DNA from: Malania oleifera
Taxonomy: Eukaryota; Streptophyta; Magnoliopsida; Santalales; Ximeniaceae
DNA: 64,000 bases
Direction of reading: 5' to 3'
Assembly (NCBI RefSeq): GCF_029873635.1
Contig: NC_080419.1
Location: 69,545,823-69,609,822, forward strand
Shown here: positions 34,399 to 46,130 of the stretch, piece by piece
Numbering within the stretch: position 1 is the first letter of the stretch
Layout: each line of letters begins with the position of its first letter
Made by a program: the position numbers and the translations under genes
The notes under the pieces: generated by a model
The model's database searches: none
What the model saw: only the letters and a program-made list of their open reading frames with translations
Told to the model about the DNA's origin: nothing

Positions 34399-36715
34399 AA
34401 TAGGGTCTTTCACAAATACTTAGACTAGTTCGTCATGGTATTTATAGATGATATCTTAGAGTATTCTAGGAGTGCTGCAGAACATGAAGTTCATCTGAGA
34501 TTGGTACTACAAATGCTTAGGGAAAAGAGGTTATATGCTAAACTAAAGAAATGTGAATTCTAGCTGGAACAGATTACGTTTCTAGGGCATGTAGTGTCCA
34601 AAGAAAGGGTATCAGTGGATCCAAGTAAAATAAAAGTGGTAGTGGACTACGCAAGGTCGAAGAATGTTCAGGAGGCCAGAAGTTTTTTGGGTCTTGCAGG
34701 ATACTACCAACGGTTCATAGAAGGGTTCTCCCATTTATCTGGTCCTTTGACACGACTCACGAGGAAGAACATGAAGTATGATTGGACGGATGAGTGCAAA
34801 CTAAGTTTCCAAGAGTTGAAACAACGACTGGTTACTGCTCCTATATTGACCATTCCATTTGGGGATGGTGGATTTGTTATCTACAGTGACGCCTCTAAGA
34901 AAGGTCTCAGGTGTGTTCTAATGCAGCAGGGAAGGGTGATTGCTTATGCTTCTTGTCAACTTAAAGAGTATGGAACTAGCAACGGTAGTGTTTGCATTGA
35001 AAATCTAAAGGCACTACTTGTACGGTGAAAGGTGCCATATTTTTACTAACCATAGAAGTCTTAAGTACATTTTCACCCAGAAAGAGCCGAATATGAGGTA
35101 GCTTAGATGGCTTGAGTTGATAAAGGACTACGACTGTACCATTAGTTATCACCCAAGAAAAACAAATGTGATAGTTGATGCTCTGAGTTGGAAGTTCGTT
35201 GAAGCGTCAGTCTCAGCAATGAGAGTTCAGCATCAGATATGTATAGACGTGGAAAGGTTGGGCTTAGAGGTTGTGGAAGGAAATCACCAGGCTCTTCTTG
35301 CTAGCTTGGTGGTACAACCGACCTTACAAGAGAGGATCAAAACAGCTCAGAAGGAGGAGGAAGAGCTGGTAGAGGTTGTGGAAGGGGTAGAGAGTGGTTT
35401 AAAGTCGGATTTCAATATCTCTGATGATGGGATATTGAGATTCCACAGTAGGGTTTGTGTACCGAATGATGTTGAGATTAAATGGGTCATATTGGAGAAG
35501 GCACACCGTTTGCTCTATACCGTACATCTAGGAAGTATGAAGATGTACAAAAACCTGAGGGAATCTTTTTGGTGGTCGAACATGAAAAGAGAGATTGCCC
35601 GTTTTGTAGCGCAGTGCCTAACATGTCAGCAGGTCAAGGCAGAGCACCAGAGGCCAGAAGAACACCTAGAAATGGAAGCATATCTCGTTGGATTTAGTAT
35701 TGGGGTTACCTACGACGGTATATAGGCAGAATGCTATATGGGTTGTAGTAGATCGGTTAACAAGGACTACACATTTCATTCCAATCAGAGTCAATTATTC
35801 TCTAAATAAGCTGGAAGAGCTATATGTGTAAGAGATTGTACGACTCCATGGTATCCCAGTTTCGATCGTTTTAGATCGAGACCCACATTTTACCTCTCGA
35901 TTCTCAAAGAGTCTACAGGATGCTTTGGGATCGCAACTTACATTCAGTATGCCCTTTCACCCACAGATGGATGGATAGTCTGAAAGGACTATTCAGACGT
36001 TAAAGGATATGCTGCGGGCATGTGTACTAGATTTTAGGGATAGTTGGATACGATATCTACCGCTTGTGGAATTTGCGTATAATAACAGCTACTAGGCCAG
36101 TATAGAGATGACACCATATGAGGCATTGTATGGTCGTCGGAGTCGATCTCCATTGTATTGGGATCAAGTAGGCGAGCGGCAGATATTAGGACTGGAACTG
36201 ATTAAGTGGGCCTCTATAAAGGTCGAGCTGATTAGAGAGAGAATCAGGGTAGCTCAGAGTTGGCAGAAGAGTTATGCAGATACTCATCGACGAGAGCTTG
36301 AGTTTGAAGTAGGAGCTTTCTTGAAGATCGCTCTGATGAAAGGAGTAATGAGGTTTGGGAAGAAGGGGAAACTAAGACCTCGGTACATTGGGCCATTCGA
36401 GATCCTGGAAAGGATAGGTCCGGTTGCTTATCGAGGGCCATTACCCCCAGCACTATCCATAGTTCACGACGTGTTCCACATGTCAGTACTGAGGAAGTAC
36501 GTGCTAGACCCTTCGCACGTATTGAGCTATGAACCTATGGAGATCAATGATGCATTAGCATACGAAGAGGTTCCGCTACAAATATTAGATTAGAAGGTGT
36601 AGCAGTTATGGACTAAGGAGAAACCGTTAATGCAGTTATTATGGCGTAATCACACAGTGGAGGAAGCTTCATGGGAATTAGAGTTAGAGATACGCCAGAA
36701 GTAGCCTCAATTATT
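34399..36715 (+). pseudogene. G1 pol, remainder: reverse transcriptase, RNase H, integrase, chromodomain-like tail
   Basis: It opens with the catalytic palm ([10 protein letters not shown]), then FLGHVVSKERVSVDPSK and FLGLAGYYQRFIEGFSHLS. RNase H follows (FVIYSDASKKGLRCVL, about 34870-34920). The frame from 35117 holds the integrase zinc domain: two His in AHRLLYTVH and two Cys in CLTC. The catalytic core is readable in pieces ([39 protein letters not shown]), with the Asp, Asp and Glu recognisable. The last frame (36108-36593) has RPRYIGPFEILERIG, and WRNHTVEEASWELE follows (about 36640-36680), a chromodomain-like end. Stops at 34426, 34561, 35976 and 36093, plus a frameshift near 35028, inactivate it. 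Integrase inserts the cDNA; the chromodomain usually guides insertion into heterochromatin. Confidence 0.9.
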
Positions 36716-36997
36716 TAGAGATAGTCATAGTTAGACAAGTAAGTAAGAATGTATGTATGTGTAGTAGAATAGGTGGTTTAGGTTAGTTTAGATATGGTTT
36801 TCAAGAGAGTTTTGTATGTGTATTGTAATCTCCCGAAGCATCTTGTTGTAACCATGGTATTCCTCTGCCATATGTGAGGGTATGTAATAAATTGGGCGGG
36901 AGCCGCTGTGTGGGTGGTTGCCGACTCTTCTATAGAACTGAGTTATAAGGTAAGGTTGTGCTTAGAAACAATTAACAAATTTGGAAGACGAAATTCT

Positions 36998-37379
36998 TGT
37001 AAGGAGTGGAGGTTGTAAGGACCCGACCCAAGAAATGTGAATTAAACAAATAAAAAAAAGGGGAGGGAATTTAAAAAGGTGAAAACAACAGGGTTCTTCA
37101 ATGAGGCTCCTCTCTCTTCGATGAAGTCTCTTCTGTGACTCGTCGGCGAGGTCCAAAGGATCATCGACGAGAGTATACTGAAAGATTTCTGGAATTTTGG
37201 AATCTTAGGCTCGTCGACGAGGCCAACTACATCGTCGTCGAATGCCCTTCTTCTTCTCATTGATGAGCGCTCCACTTCATCGATGAGTTTGGCCGGGTCA
37301 GCTAAATTATAAATATCTATTTCAATACTTCATGGTTAAGAAAGACAAAAGCTCTCTCTCTCTCTCTAGAACTGGCGAA

Positions 37380-37410
<31 letters not shown>

Positions 37411-38699
37411 CCTTCGTTGTTCGTCACCCGAATCCACAATCCAACGTTACTACATGGATAAGGGGGAAAACCTCTACGATTATAGCAGATCAGATCTTCA
37501 TTTTGAGGATTTTTGGGTTTTATCTCGAATTTGAAGTAAGGGTCTAAGTTCGTTTTTGGTTTGGTAGATCTGTAGTAAATAGGATTGTATTAAAGTATTG
37601 TTCTTCGGTTTATAGGTTCTAAGAACTAGGTTCGTTGTTTTGGGAGCCGTATAGTTGATGTTTCGGAGTTCGGGGAAAGGTAAAGGGATTTGTTTACATC
37701 ATTCTTTTTAGAAAACTAAACCTCTAAAAAGTTAGCTTATGTTTATATGCACGTATTGATAGCTTATTTGTGAAGTTTCAACAGGTAAAAATGCTGGTTT
37801 TACGATTTTATGGTTTTGGTAAAAATGAGGGTTTTGGCACATGATCTCCAAACTTTTCAAAACTTCGTTATTTGCATTAATCTTAATGTAGGAGATGCTT
37901 GAACCCCTTGTTTTCCATTTAAATGTTATTTTTCGAGTTATATACTATATATAGCGGATTTTTGACCAAATGAGTGTGACATATGATATGAAATGGAATA
38001 TACTATACTGTTATACATGTATATGAACTATAGGAACTGGAGTTCCATTTTACTATCTGAAAATTTGGAAAACAGGTGTCGATTATATATTGAGTTTTAT
38101 ATGTGAAAAGGGTTAAATCGAGAGGGTGTGTGCTAGTTTATACCAGAGTATGAATGAATGAGTTTGTGAAAATACTGGAACTGTACAGGAGATTTGTGAA
38201 TTGAAAACAAGTTAATTTGTTTTATTGTAAATTGTATATATGATATTGGGACCGCAACTTGTTACTATAAGAGCCTTAAAAAGCTCAACGTTATATGAAG
38301 CCTTAAAAAGTTTAAGTGTGGTTTCGTTACTATATTCTGGATACAGTGCAACCACACATATGATTTTCAGTGTGAGTATCGAGATTTTTGGCTGGGTTGG
38401 AGTGTGCCACTGGTGGATTAATGGACCAGGTGGATTCAGTCGGACTATAGTAAATCGCACAACCCGCTCGCACGGGGTAGTGTTGGCATAGTCATTATTG
38501 TTTCAAAGCTGGACAATGTTCTAAATATGTATATACATGATTTAAAAACTAAAATAAGTAAAGTCACATGTTTGAGTACCAGGCAGAGGGATTGTACAGT
38601 GTATGGGCCTGTACCCGACCCTAACGTCGGGAACTCTCACTTGTAACGATGCTGAATTATCTATTGCAAGAAATATATACATATATATATATATATATA
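36998..38699 (+). repeat. G1 polypurine tract and truncated 3' LTR
   Basis: AAGGAGTGGAGGT is the purine tract before the LTR start TGTAAGGACCC at 37014. The LTR matches the 5' copy up to the TA microsatellite near 38665-38699 and stops there, where R2 begins. About 480 bp of the LTR end are missing. Its U3 array is largely decayed; one exact CGTCGACG remains near 37212. Confidence 0.88.
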
Positions 38700-40226
38700 T
38701 AATAGCTTTGGTACAATCCCAAAAGGAGGTTGAATTGGTATTTAAAAATTTTCTCATAGGATAAACTAATCTAGCAGCAATATTACACAACCTAGGGGTA
38801 GTCTAAGTATATATGAAATTGCAGATATGAAATATTTACCAATATTTAAAGCATACAACGCAATTTCAATATTTCTCAACTCAATGCAATTCTGTGTCTA
38901 TTAGATACGCAGTATATTCAGTAAGGAAATTAAATCAAGTACACAACAGAATATAATGTAGGAAATGTAAATGTGACACCAAATATAATATCGGGGTTTG
39001 GCCAATCCTGCCTACGTCCCCGCCTTGGCACATCCGCACAATGATTACACTAAGGCTCACTTAACGGTTGGAGTGGCACCTAAACAACCAGGTCAATTAT
39101 CACAAAACTGACATCAGCCTTTACAAACAATCCTTATCGGGCAGGATTACCGCCCCCTCAGACCGCGCTTGGAATACAACAGTATTTTCACAATATAACC
39201 GGTACAGTGATTATGCTTTCATGTAAAGCAGATATGTATTAAAATACAGCACAAACAAATATGCACTCATAGATGATATAGATTTAATGCTTAGGTGAGA
39301 TCCAATATGTAAACTCTCTTAGATGTATGAGTGTATGTATATGTGAGAGTTCAACCTTTGATTCAAGATAAGATATTCAATACACAAATGATCAAAGGAA
39401 ATTTAACATAATCCAAATCAAATATCTTAAGGATATTTTGAATGTTTTTGCAAATCAAAATCCACAAGCTTGATGAGTCTTGCAATCAAGATGCAAAGAC
39501 TCACTAGCTATAAGGGTATTCCCACTCAAGGATTTATTGTTTAAACTGGAGGAAAAACCCTAGCTAAGAACTCTCAATGACAATAATCAATCAACAATCA
39601 AGGAGAGTTTTAGTAATGTAAAACACTCAATAACATTCTTGGGAACTTGATCTATCAAGGAAATAGCAAAATAGAGAGTGCATGGAAGTAGTATGGGCTA
39701 AATGAGATTTGAAAATTTGAGAGAGTTTTTCCTTAATGATCTTACTAATCAACCCTTAATTTTTCAAATAAGAAGATATATATAGGCAAGGGCAAAATTA
39801 TGATCGTTGGGGACTTAATGGACATTATTAAAAAGATTTTAAATGAGTTTAACATTTTAATCATGTTTGACCCTTTAATTTTTCAGTAAAAATTAATTTA
39901 CCCCGCGAGATTCAGGTGCTCGATCTGAGGTTCGGGTGCATCCCATTATGCATGCAATGCAATTATTACAGTCCATAATATTAGAGACCCAAAATATAAA
40001 ACAAAAACGCATTTACAATATAGAAAAAATGTCTTTTCCTTCTTCTTTTGTTCCTCTGATTTGTCATGGAATACACCGGATGATATGGTCTTTATGTTCC
40101 TCTTGGCTTCCATCTCTTTCTTATGTGTGTGCTAAAATATTAAGCCAGCTCAAGCACCGAATACACACATACTTAACTTGCGATTTGTCATTATCAAAAC
40201 CAAGGATCCGACTCAAAAAGTCAATA
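38700..40226 (-). repeat. R2 3' LTR (about 1.53 kb, shortened)
   Basis: On the minus strand it starts TATTGACTTTTTGAGTCGG and ends near CCAAAGCTA. It shares the ATCATTCCGGTG-type block and the TGCATGCAATGCAATTATTACAG segment (reverse sense, about 39945-39975) with the R2 5' LTR. The array of CGGTCGACCG-like motifs in the 5' LTR and R3 is almost absent here: only two GGTTCGGGT/CTCGATC-like remnants lie near 39905-39935. This deletion accounts for most of the length difference. Confidence 0.8.
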
Positions 40227-42650
40227 ATCTCCCCCTTTTTGATGATGACAAACGCACCAAAGCAAAATGGGGTTTAGCCAAAAAGGCTCCCCCTAAGAAT
40301 ATGCGTAATTGAAAAATAAGTAATATAGATCAAGCATATTCATAAAAGAAGACATTTCAACTAAATGCATTTAGTTTAGGCATTAAGGCACAGACATGTA
40401 TGCAGCTCAGATGTCAACCCCATTTGAAAATATTTACCCCTCTTTAAAAACATTTTCACACATTTTGCTCAGAAAAAATTCTCCCCCTTTTAACATCAGC
40501 AAAAGGGTTAGGCTAAGTATAAAAAATTGCTCATTTAAAATAGACTTAGTAAAAGAGAGCTCCCCCTTTTTGAAAAACTTTCCCCTTGTTAGGCATTTAA
40601 GCTTAAAAAAAAAAAAATCCTCCCCCTTTTTGATGTAGCACTTTGAATATATAACTCCTCCTGTTGCCTTTTTTTTAAAAAAAATTTGGGCATAACAATT
40701 TAGTTCACAAGCAAGAAACAAAATATATTTAACATAAAACCATTTCTTGCAAAATAAAGTTATAAATATGCATTTATATATATATATATATATCCCCCTT
40801 TATGATATTGTCAAGAAGTACTGGGGGCGTGTTTGCTGAAAAAGAAACTTTAAAGAGTATGCAAGCAATATTTTTCTAGTATTATCATTTAAGCGCACAT
40901 AAAATATGACCAGAAAAATCAACCACAAAGATCCTAAATATATCAAACAATTTAAACTAAGGATCATATGGCAACATAACTGATTGTGGCAAATTGACAT
41001 ATTATGATTTGCAATAGAAATATTACATTTTACTACATGCCACAATAAATTCAAAGTAGATCTAAGTAGAATAAGTGTTGGTGAGCAAAATAGGATAGAA
41101 CTTTAGTTTAGATGCTCCCCCTTTTAATTTGAGTCCTAGCTTAGATGCAATGAGCTGCTTATACTAGACATAGATTAGTTCCATTAAGAAAGCTAGTCAG
41201 TAAGTAATCACTTTAAATATTTTAATCCCATTCACACTAGATATCAGATGAATCATTTTAGACATGCAACCGGTATAATCGTCCCTATAGGTTATGATTG
41301 CATCAGAGGTAATATATTAAGGCAAGAAGTAGTGCACATAGCCTAGAACAATCCATATCAATTCATTTGAGTTTTAAGAGATGGATATGATGTTCAGGGA
41401 TATAAAAAGAGCCTCAATATTCAAAAAACGATGTGATGCATATGAGTTATTTATGTTCTTGCTATAGGGATGGAGCTGAGCTCCCCTAAATATTCTCGAT
41501 GATTATGTAAGGATGAAATTTAATATTCATTTTGTTTTCACTCATCCTTTCAAAAATATTTCAACATTTATTTTATCATAATTATCTTTGTACAAGGTTT
41601 TATTTTGGGAAAATTTTACTAAATTTCAGCAGCATGCCATCTGTAAATTGAAAGTTTTCCCAATAAAACCTATACCTGATAAATGATTGTTTTCAACAAA
41701 ATATACATATGAATCATGTAACAACCTAAAATCAACTACCAGCATGCAGTTCACATCACTGCATCTGCCATGCAGGAGGTATTCTAGACTACGCATGTAA
41801 TCAGGTAGCAATCAACAATTCATAAAATATAATCTATTAATCAAAGAATATAAATAGTAGAGAATAGAGGATAGTTTTTAGTTTAGTGCAATATTGTTAT
41901 TCATTAAGGCATATGGGCATGAATGTTATGAGATAATGAGAGCATTTAATTTGTATAGACATGAAAGTATAATACTCCCCTTGAGTTATGCGCTAATCCA
42001 TTTTATGCCTTTTCATAATTTTCTAATTCCATTAGCCAAGATTTTTAAGATTTTTGATGGTTTAAGTTTGGTGATGAATGCTTTAGGCTTATCGGACAAA
42101 AAAGTCACAATGAATATCCATTAAGGTGATAAGCCTATGTCTGCCTCTTTTCTTATGAATCTCAATACGTGTGAGAGGCTCAAGTTCAAATGACTTTTCT
42201 TTCTTAACATTCATGCATAGGTATCTCAGTTATTGCATTGTCATATATGTTGAAACCTATGGCCATCATATTAGCCATTTCACTTAGCTAAAAAGATACA
42301 AAACTCTAAGGATTTGACTTGAAGGATTGAGAGCTTGTGAAGCGAATTTGGATAAATACTCTTATCAATTTAAATTTCTGTTAGGTTCAGAAGAGTATTC
42401 ATTATGAGTGGATAAGGAAATGCTTCTACTATAAGATTTTTATATTTAAGTGTGGGTTAAGCATTTTGAATTATATACCAGGCATAGTAGCCTTGTCCAT
42501 TTGGAAGTGGATTTCGTTTTAGTAAGTTATAGCCAATGTTTTCTCATTTTCGCCAATCATTATGATATATATGCATTAAGTTCAATTGGATATATTACAT
42601 GTATTTCCACATTGGCATGATTCTCTAATGGTTCTTAGCAAAACAATATT
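40227..42650 (-). other. R2 non-coding 3' region with repeated polypurine tracts
   Basis: No gene is seen. Pyrimidine blocks on the plus strand, purine tracts in element sense, occur at 40227-40240 (abutting the LTR), about 40289, 40481, 40560, 40619, 40793, 41115 and 41974. Many have the core CTCCCCCTTTT and several are followed by TGATGA. Repeated polypurine tracts are a known feature of Sireviruses. Confidence 0.75.
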
Positions 42651-43875
42651 ACATAGTGAATGCATATACTAAGATTTGATATTTTAAGCTTAGACCACTT
42701 CCTAGCCTTTTGGTCATCACAATCTCTACACCTAATCCTAAGATCTAAGGAAAAATTTAAATGATTAGGTAATTTCAATTTGAATCCATTTTTCCTTAGA
42801 TCTAGAGAGATTTGCCTTCAGAATTACTCACATAATTTCTTTTTCTAAACCTCTGACACTTCTAGATGGATAAGTGTATATGATGTGCCCTTTTCTTTCA
42901 CCGTATAAACATACTTTATGTGCATGTAAAAAATTTTGCTTATTTACTCTAAATAAGGCATGCAGATGAATATGGGTTTTAAAAGATGAACCCTTTTTTG
43001 AAAGAACTAATTCTTTTTACTCCAAAGGGTTTAACATGATTATTCTTTTCATTTTTAACTTTGGGTGTAACTTTAGAATAATCATTTATTTCTTCTTCTA
43101 AGCAAATAAATTTCAATATCTTTTTAATCTTTCTCTTTTCTAATGTGGCATGATAATCTTTTAGATTTTCTAATTATGCTGCCAACTTTTTACTTTTGTT
43201 TTTTAAAAAGATTTTCTACTTAGACATCCTAATTGTAATCTGATGAGCATTAAGGAATTTCTTTTTTAGTTTCTCATAAGATGTCATGCTTCCAAAATTA
43301 GATGCTCATGATTCAACGTAAGATTTAATACAAGAATTATCACATGAATCAGTGCTAGCATTATCATCACAAGAAGCATAAGATGATTCATAGCATGATG
43401 TACTGCAGGATATAACACAAAAATCATCAAATACATCATTAACTAAAATAGAAGGTGAACCATATACCTCTTTATTAATAAATGTTATTGGCCCATGATT
43501 TACCTCCTCTGGATCTTTTGGAGTTAAAATGTTTGGAGTAGTAGACTCCTCCTCTTTGCTTTCTCCATATCTCCTTTCTAGCTCTTCCCAAATTTCTTGT
43601 GCACTTTTACATGCCATGATCTCAAGAAAAACATTAGTCTCTAAAGCAAAGTATAATAAATCCATGGCACATGAATTCGTATGCAATAAATTTATATCAT
43701 TTTCATTAGTTGGCATACAAATTCCTTTGACAATCACCTACCAGGCTCACTAGTCAATTGATTTTATAAATACTCTCATTCTAATTTTCCAGTGGGTGTA
43801 ATTTACACCACAAAATACAGGAAGCCTAGAAGGTGACTGTCCCTTACCGAATGGGGATACACCAATGTGAGTCAT
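42650..43875 (-). pseudogene. R2 gag remnant
   Basis: The start codon at 43875 is followed by THIGVSPFGK and, across a frameshift, VFCGVNYTHWKIRMRVF. These parallel R1 gag THLGVAPFGE and FCGLNYTFWKKKM. The open piece 43737-43306 has AMDLLYFALE and AQEIWEELERRYGESKEEES, then jumps to a Ser/Cys/Asp-rich stretch, so most of the capsid core is deleted. Farther on, Lys/Glu/Leu-rich readings between stops (about 43300-42980) correspond to the coiled coil, and a damaged zinc-knuckle-like GERKGHI piece lies near 42890. Several stops and shifts make it non-functional. Confidence 0.8.
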
Positions 43876-43914
43876 TGCCATATTTTGCAAAAACATTTAA
43901 GTTTAGTGCAACAA

Positions 43915-43929
43915 GGCTCTGATACCAAT
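43915..43929 (-). other. R2 primer-binding site
   Basis: The minus strand reads ATTGGTATCAGAGCC directly after the LTR end, matching the complement of initiator methionine tRNA. Confidence 0.9.
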
Positions 43930-46130
43930 TGTTGGAATTGGTGTATTCCCAAAAAAGGGGGTGAATTGGGTATTTAAAACTTTCTACCTAGGTTAAATCC
44001 TCACCAGTATTTTGCAACCTAGGGTCCTTCTAAGCAAATGTCAATTACCCACTAATATAAAACTGAGCAAATGATCAAGACAAGTATAGGAAGCTCAGTA
44101 TTCCCCAAATAAGTACGTATGCAAATATTTAAAGTAATTAAAACATTCACTGCAGTTAAAGTACTAGCATTGTGCGGAATTGAAAGTGCAAAAATTAAAT
44201 AGAGAGCCGACACAAAATATGTTATTAGGGTTTGGCCAATACTGCCTACATCCCCGCCTCAAGCTTACAAGCAAGAGGATTCCACTAGTTGCTCACTTCA
44301 CAAGTGGAGCAACACCGTTTACAACACCTCACAGGCTGGTGCACCTAGTTCTTTTAACCGGGTCTGAACCACTCTGGTGCTCACCTAACCGAGTTTAAGC
44401 AATTCAGGACTATTCGTAAGGCTAGCCTCCCTCTTCCCATAACCCGTCGAGAATACAACAGATAATCAATAATTTTGTGTACAAATAGATGTGCTTCTAA
44501 ACTAAGCAAATGATGTACAACAGTATACTCAATACACTCACGTATGATGAGATATTAAGCTCAAGTGAGATTTTGTTAACCGTTGTGTTAACTCTCAATA
44601 ATATGTGTATTAATATATATATGTGAGAGTGAGACCTTTGATTTAAAGATAATATATTCGCAATATGAATATTCAAAGAGTCTCTACAACCCTACGCAAA
44701 TATCGCAATAGTATTTTTCAAATATCAAGCACAATGGATATTAGAATTTAAGCTTACTCAAAATATTTTTTATCAAAACACAAAGCAAGCTTATGAAACT
44801 TGCAATAAGGATGCAAGTTCTTAAGAAAATGAAGAGTTTTTCCCAATTTAGTATTTATATGAAAAATACAATGGGAAAAACTTTAAGCTACTCTCCAAAA
44901 TCAAATCAACAAATGAAAGTATGGGAGAGAGTTTAAGCTTCTGAGTGGTAAGAAATTTTCTCACAAAAATAACACTCAACCTAGCTTCGAAATGCAATCA
45001 ATATGCAAGTGAAGAAGGTGAGGAAATATGCTCTTTCTAAGAATTTATGATCAAATGTGTATGAGAAAGAGTTTTAAAAAAATATGCTTAAGAAGATGTG
45101 AAAGTATATAAAATTTTAGCACAATGAAATTTTCAGAGAAAAATATGCTAATCGATATGCTAATCTCTTACTAATCTTAGCAAATGAGGAGGTATATATA
45201 GTTTTTGGAAAAAATATAATCATTGGGGACATCAAGGATATTTTGGAAAAAGTTTAATTATGTTTAATGAAAATTAACCCAATTTACCTACGGTAAAAAT
45301 TTTGCCAACTCGAGAGGTTCGATCGACCATTTTCAAGGTTCAGTCGACCATATTGCTAAGTTTTGTCAACCGTGGCAATTTTGAACCACGGAAATGGTTG
45401 GCCGTCTCAAGGAGATTTAGAACCCTTCGTAGGTTTGGTCTACCATTGCTAAGGTTCGGTTGATCGCTCATGTGGTTCGATTGACCGTGGTCAATTTGAA
45501 CTATACAAACGATTAGCTGAACAGTTGGGGGTCAGATGCGTTCCGGTTCGATCGATGAAGGACGACACGTTCATTTTAGAATAGTCGACCGTGAGAAGTC
45601 AACTTGTTGACTTTTGACTGGCTCGGTCGACCAAGGCTTATACATTTCCTAGGATTCGGTCAACCAAGGCTTAGTCTTTTCAACCAACAATGTATTCAGT
45701 CGACCAAGCTAGTTATTACCAGAATGGTTCGGTCGACCGGGGCTACTCAGAGGTACAATTTTAACCTTGAATTTGACCCTAAAAGTCCAACGTCAATCGA
45801 CTTTGGTTCCTTACAATTAGTCTATGGTCATATTGAACTTTTCATTCCATCATGCATGCAATGCAATTATTATAGTCCATAATAGTACAAACCCAAAATA
45901 TAAAATAAAACGCATTTACAATATAGAACAAATGTCTTCTCCTTCTTTTTTTTCTCCTCAGATTTGTCATGGAATACGTCGGATGATATGGTCTTTATGT
46001 TCCTCCTAGCTTCCATCTCTTTCTTATGTATACGCTAAAATATTAAGCCTGATCAAGCACCGAATACACACATTAAGTAACTTGCAATTTGTCATTATCA
46101 AAATCAGGGATTGGACTAAAAAAGTCAACA
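43930..46130 (-). repeat. R2 5' LTR (2201 bp)
   Basis: On the minus strand it starts TGTTGACTTTTTTAGTCC and ends CACCAATTCCAACA. A decayed CGGTCGACCG array (about 45300-45740) lies upstream of TATATATA at 45193-45200. It has the Sirevirus GGGTTTGGCCAATACTGCC...CCCCGCC block (about 44228-44260). Its right edge abuts G2 RNase H sequence. Confidence 0.9.

Larger units (their letters stand above)
17777..38699 (+). mobile_element. G1: Ty3/gypsy chromovirus-type retrotransposon, nested and truncated
   Basis: Two related LTRs (17777-19945 and 37014-38699, the latter cut) enclose a primer site, gag, protease, reverse transcriptase, RNase H, integrase and a C-terminal chromodomain-like tail, in the gypsy order. 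Coding pieces lie at 20351-21974, 31864-32297 and 34399-36715. Three insertions sit inside: an inverted Sirevirus-type LTR, the R1 element, and an inverted gypsy solo LTR. Stops and frameshifts are scattered through every gene, so it is inactive. The 3' LTR ends in a TA tract where R2 begins, and no right-hand target duplication survives. The integrase tail with WRNHTVEEASWE suggests the Tekay/Del chromovirus lineage. Confidence 0.9.
38700..46130 (-). mobile_element. R2: gag-only Sirevirus-type retrotransposon with unequal LTRs
   Basis: On the minus strand the order is 5' LTR (46130-43930), primer site (43929-43915), gag remnant (43875 to about 42650), a long non-coding region rich in polypurine tracts, and 3' LTR (40226-38700). 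No pol sequence is seen. The LTRs are the same family as R3's but differ from each other by about 670 bp. The left flank is the G1 3' LTR and the right flank is the RNase H of G2, a different element. The two ends therefore do not share a target site, which implies recombination or deletion. Confidence 0.8.

Noticed and set aside
43529..43753. 74-codon plus-strand frame
   Set aside because: It is antisense to the R2 gag remnant, which has recognisable capsid motifs.
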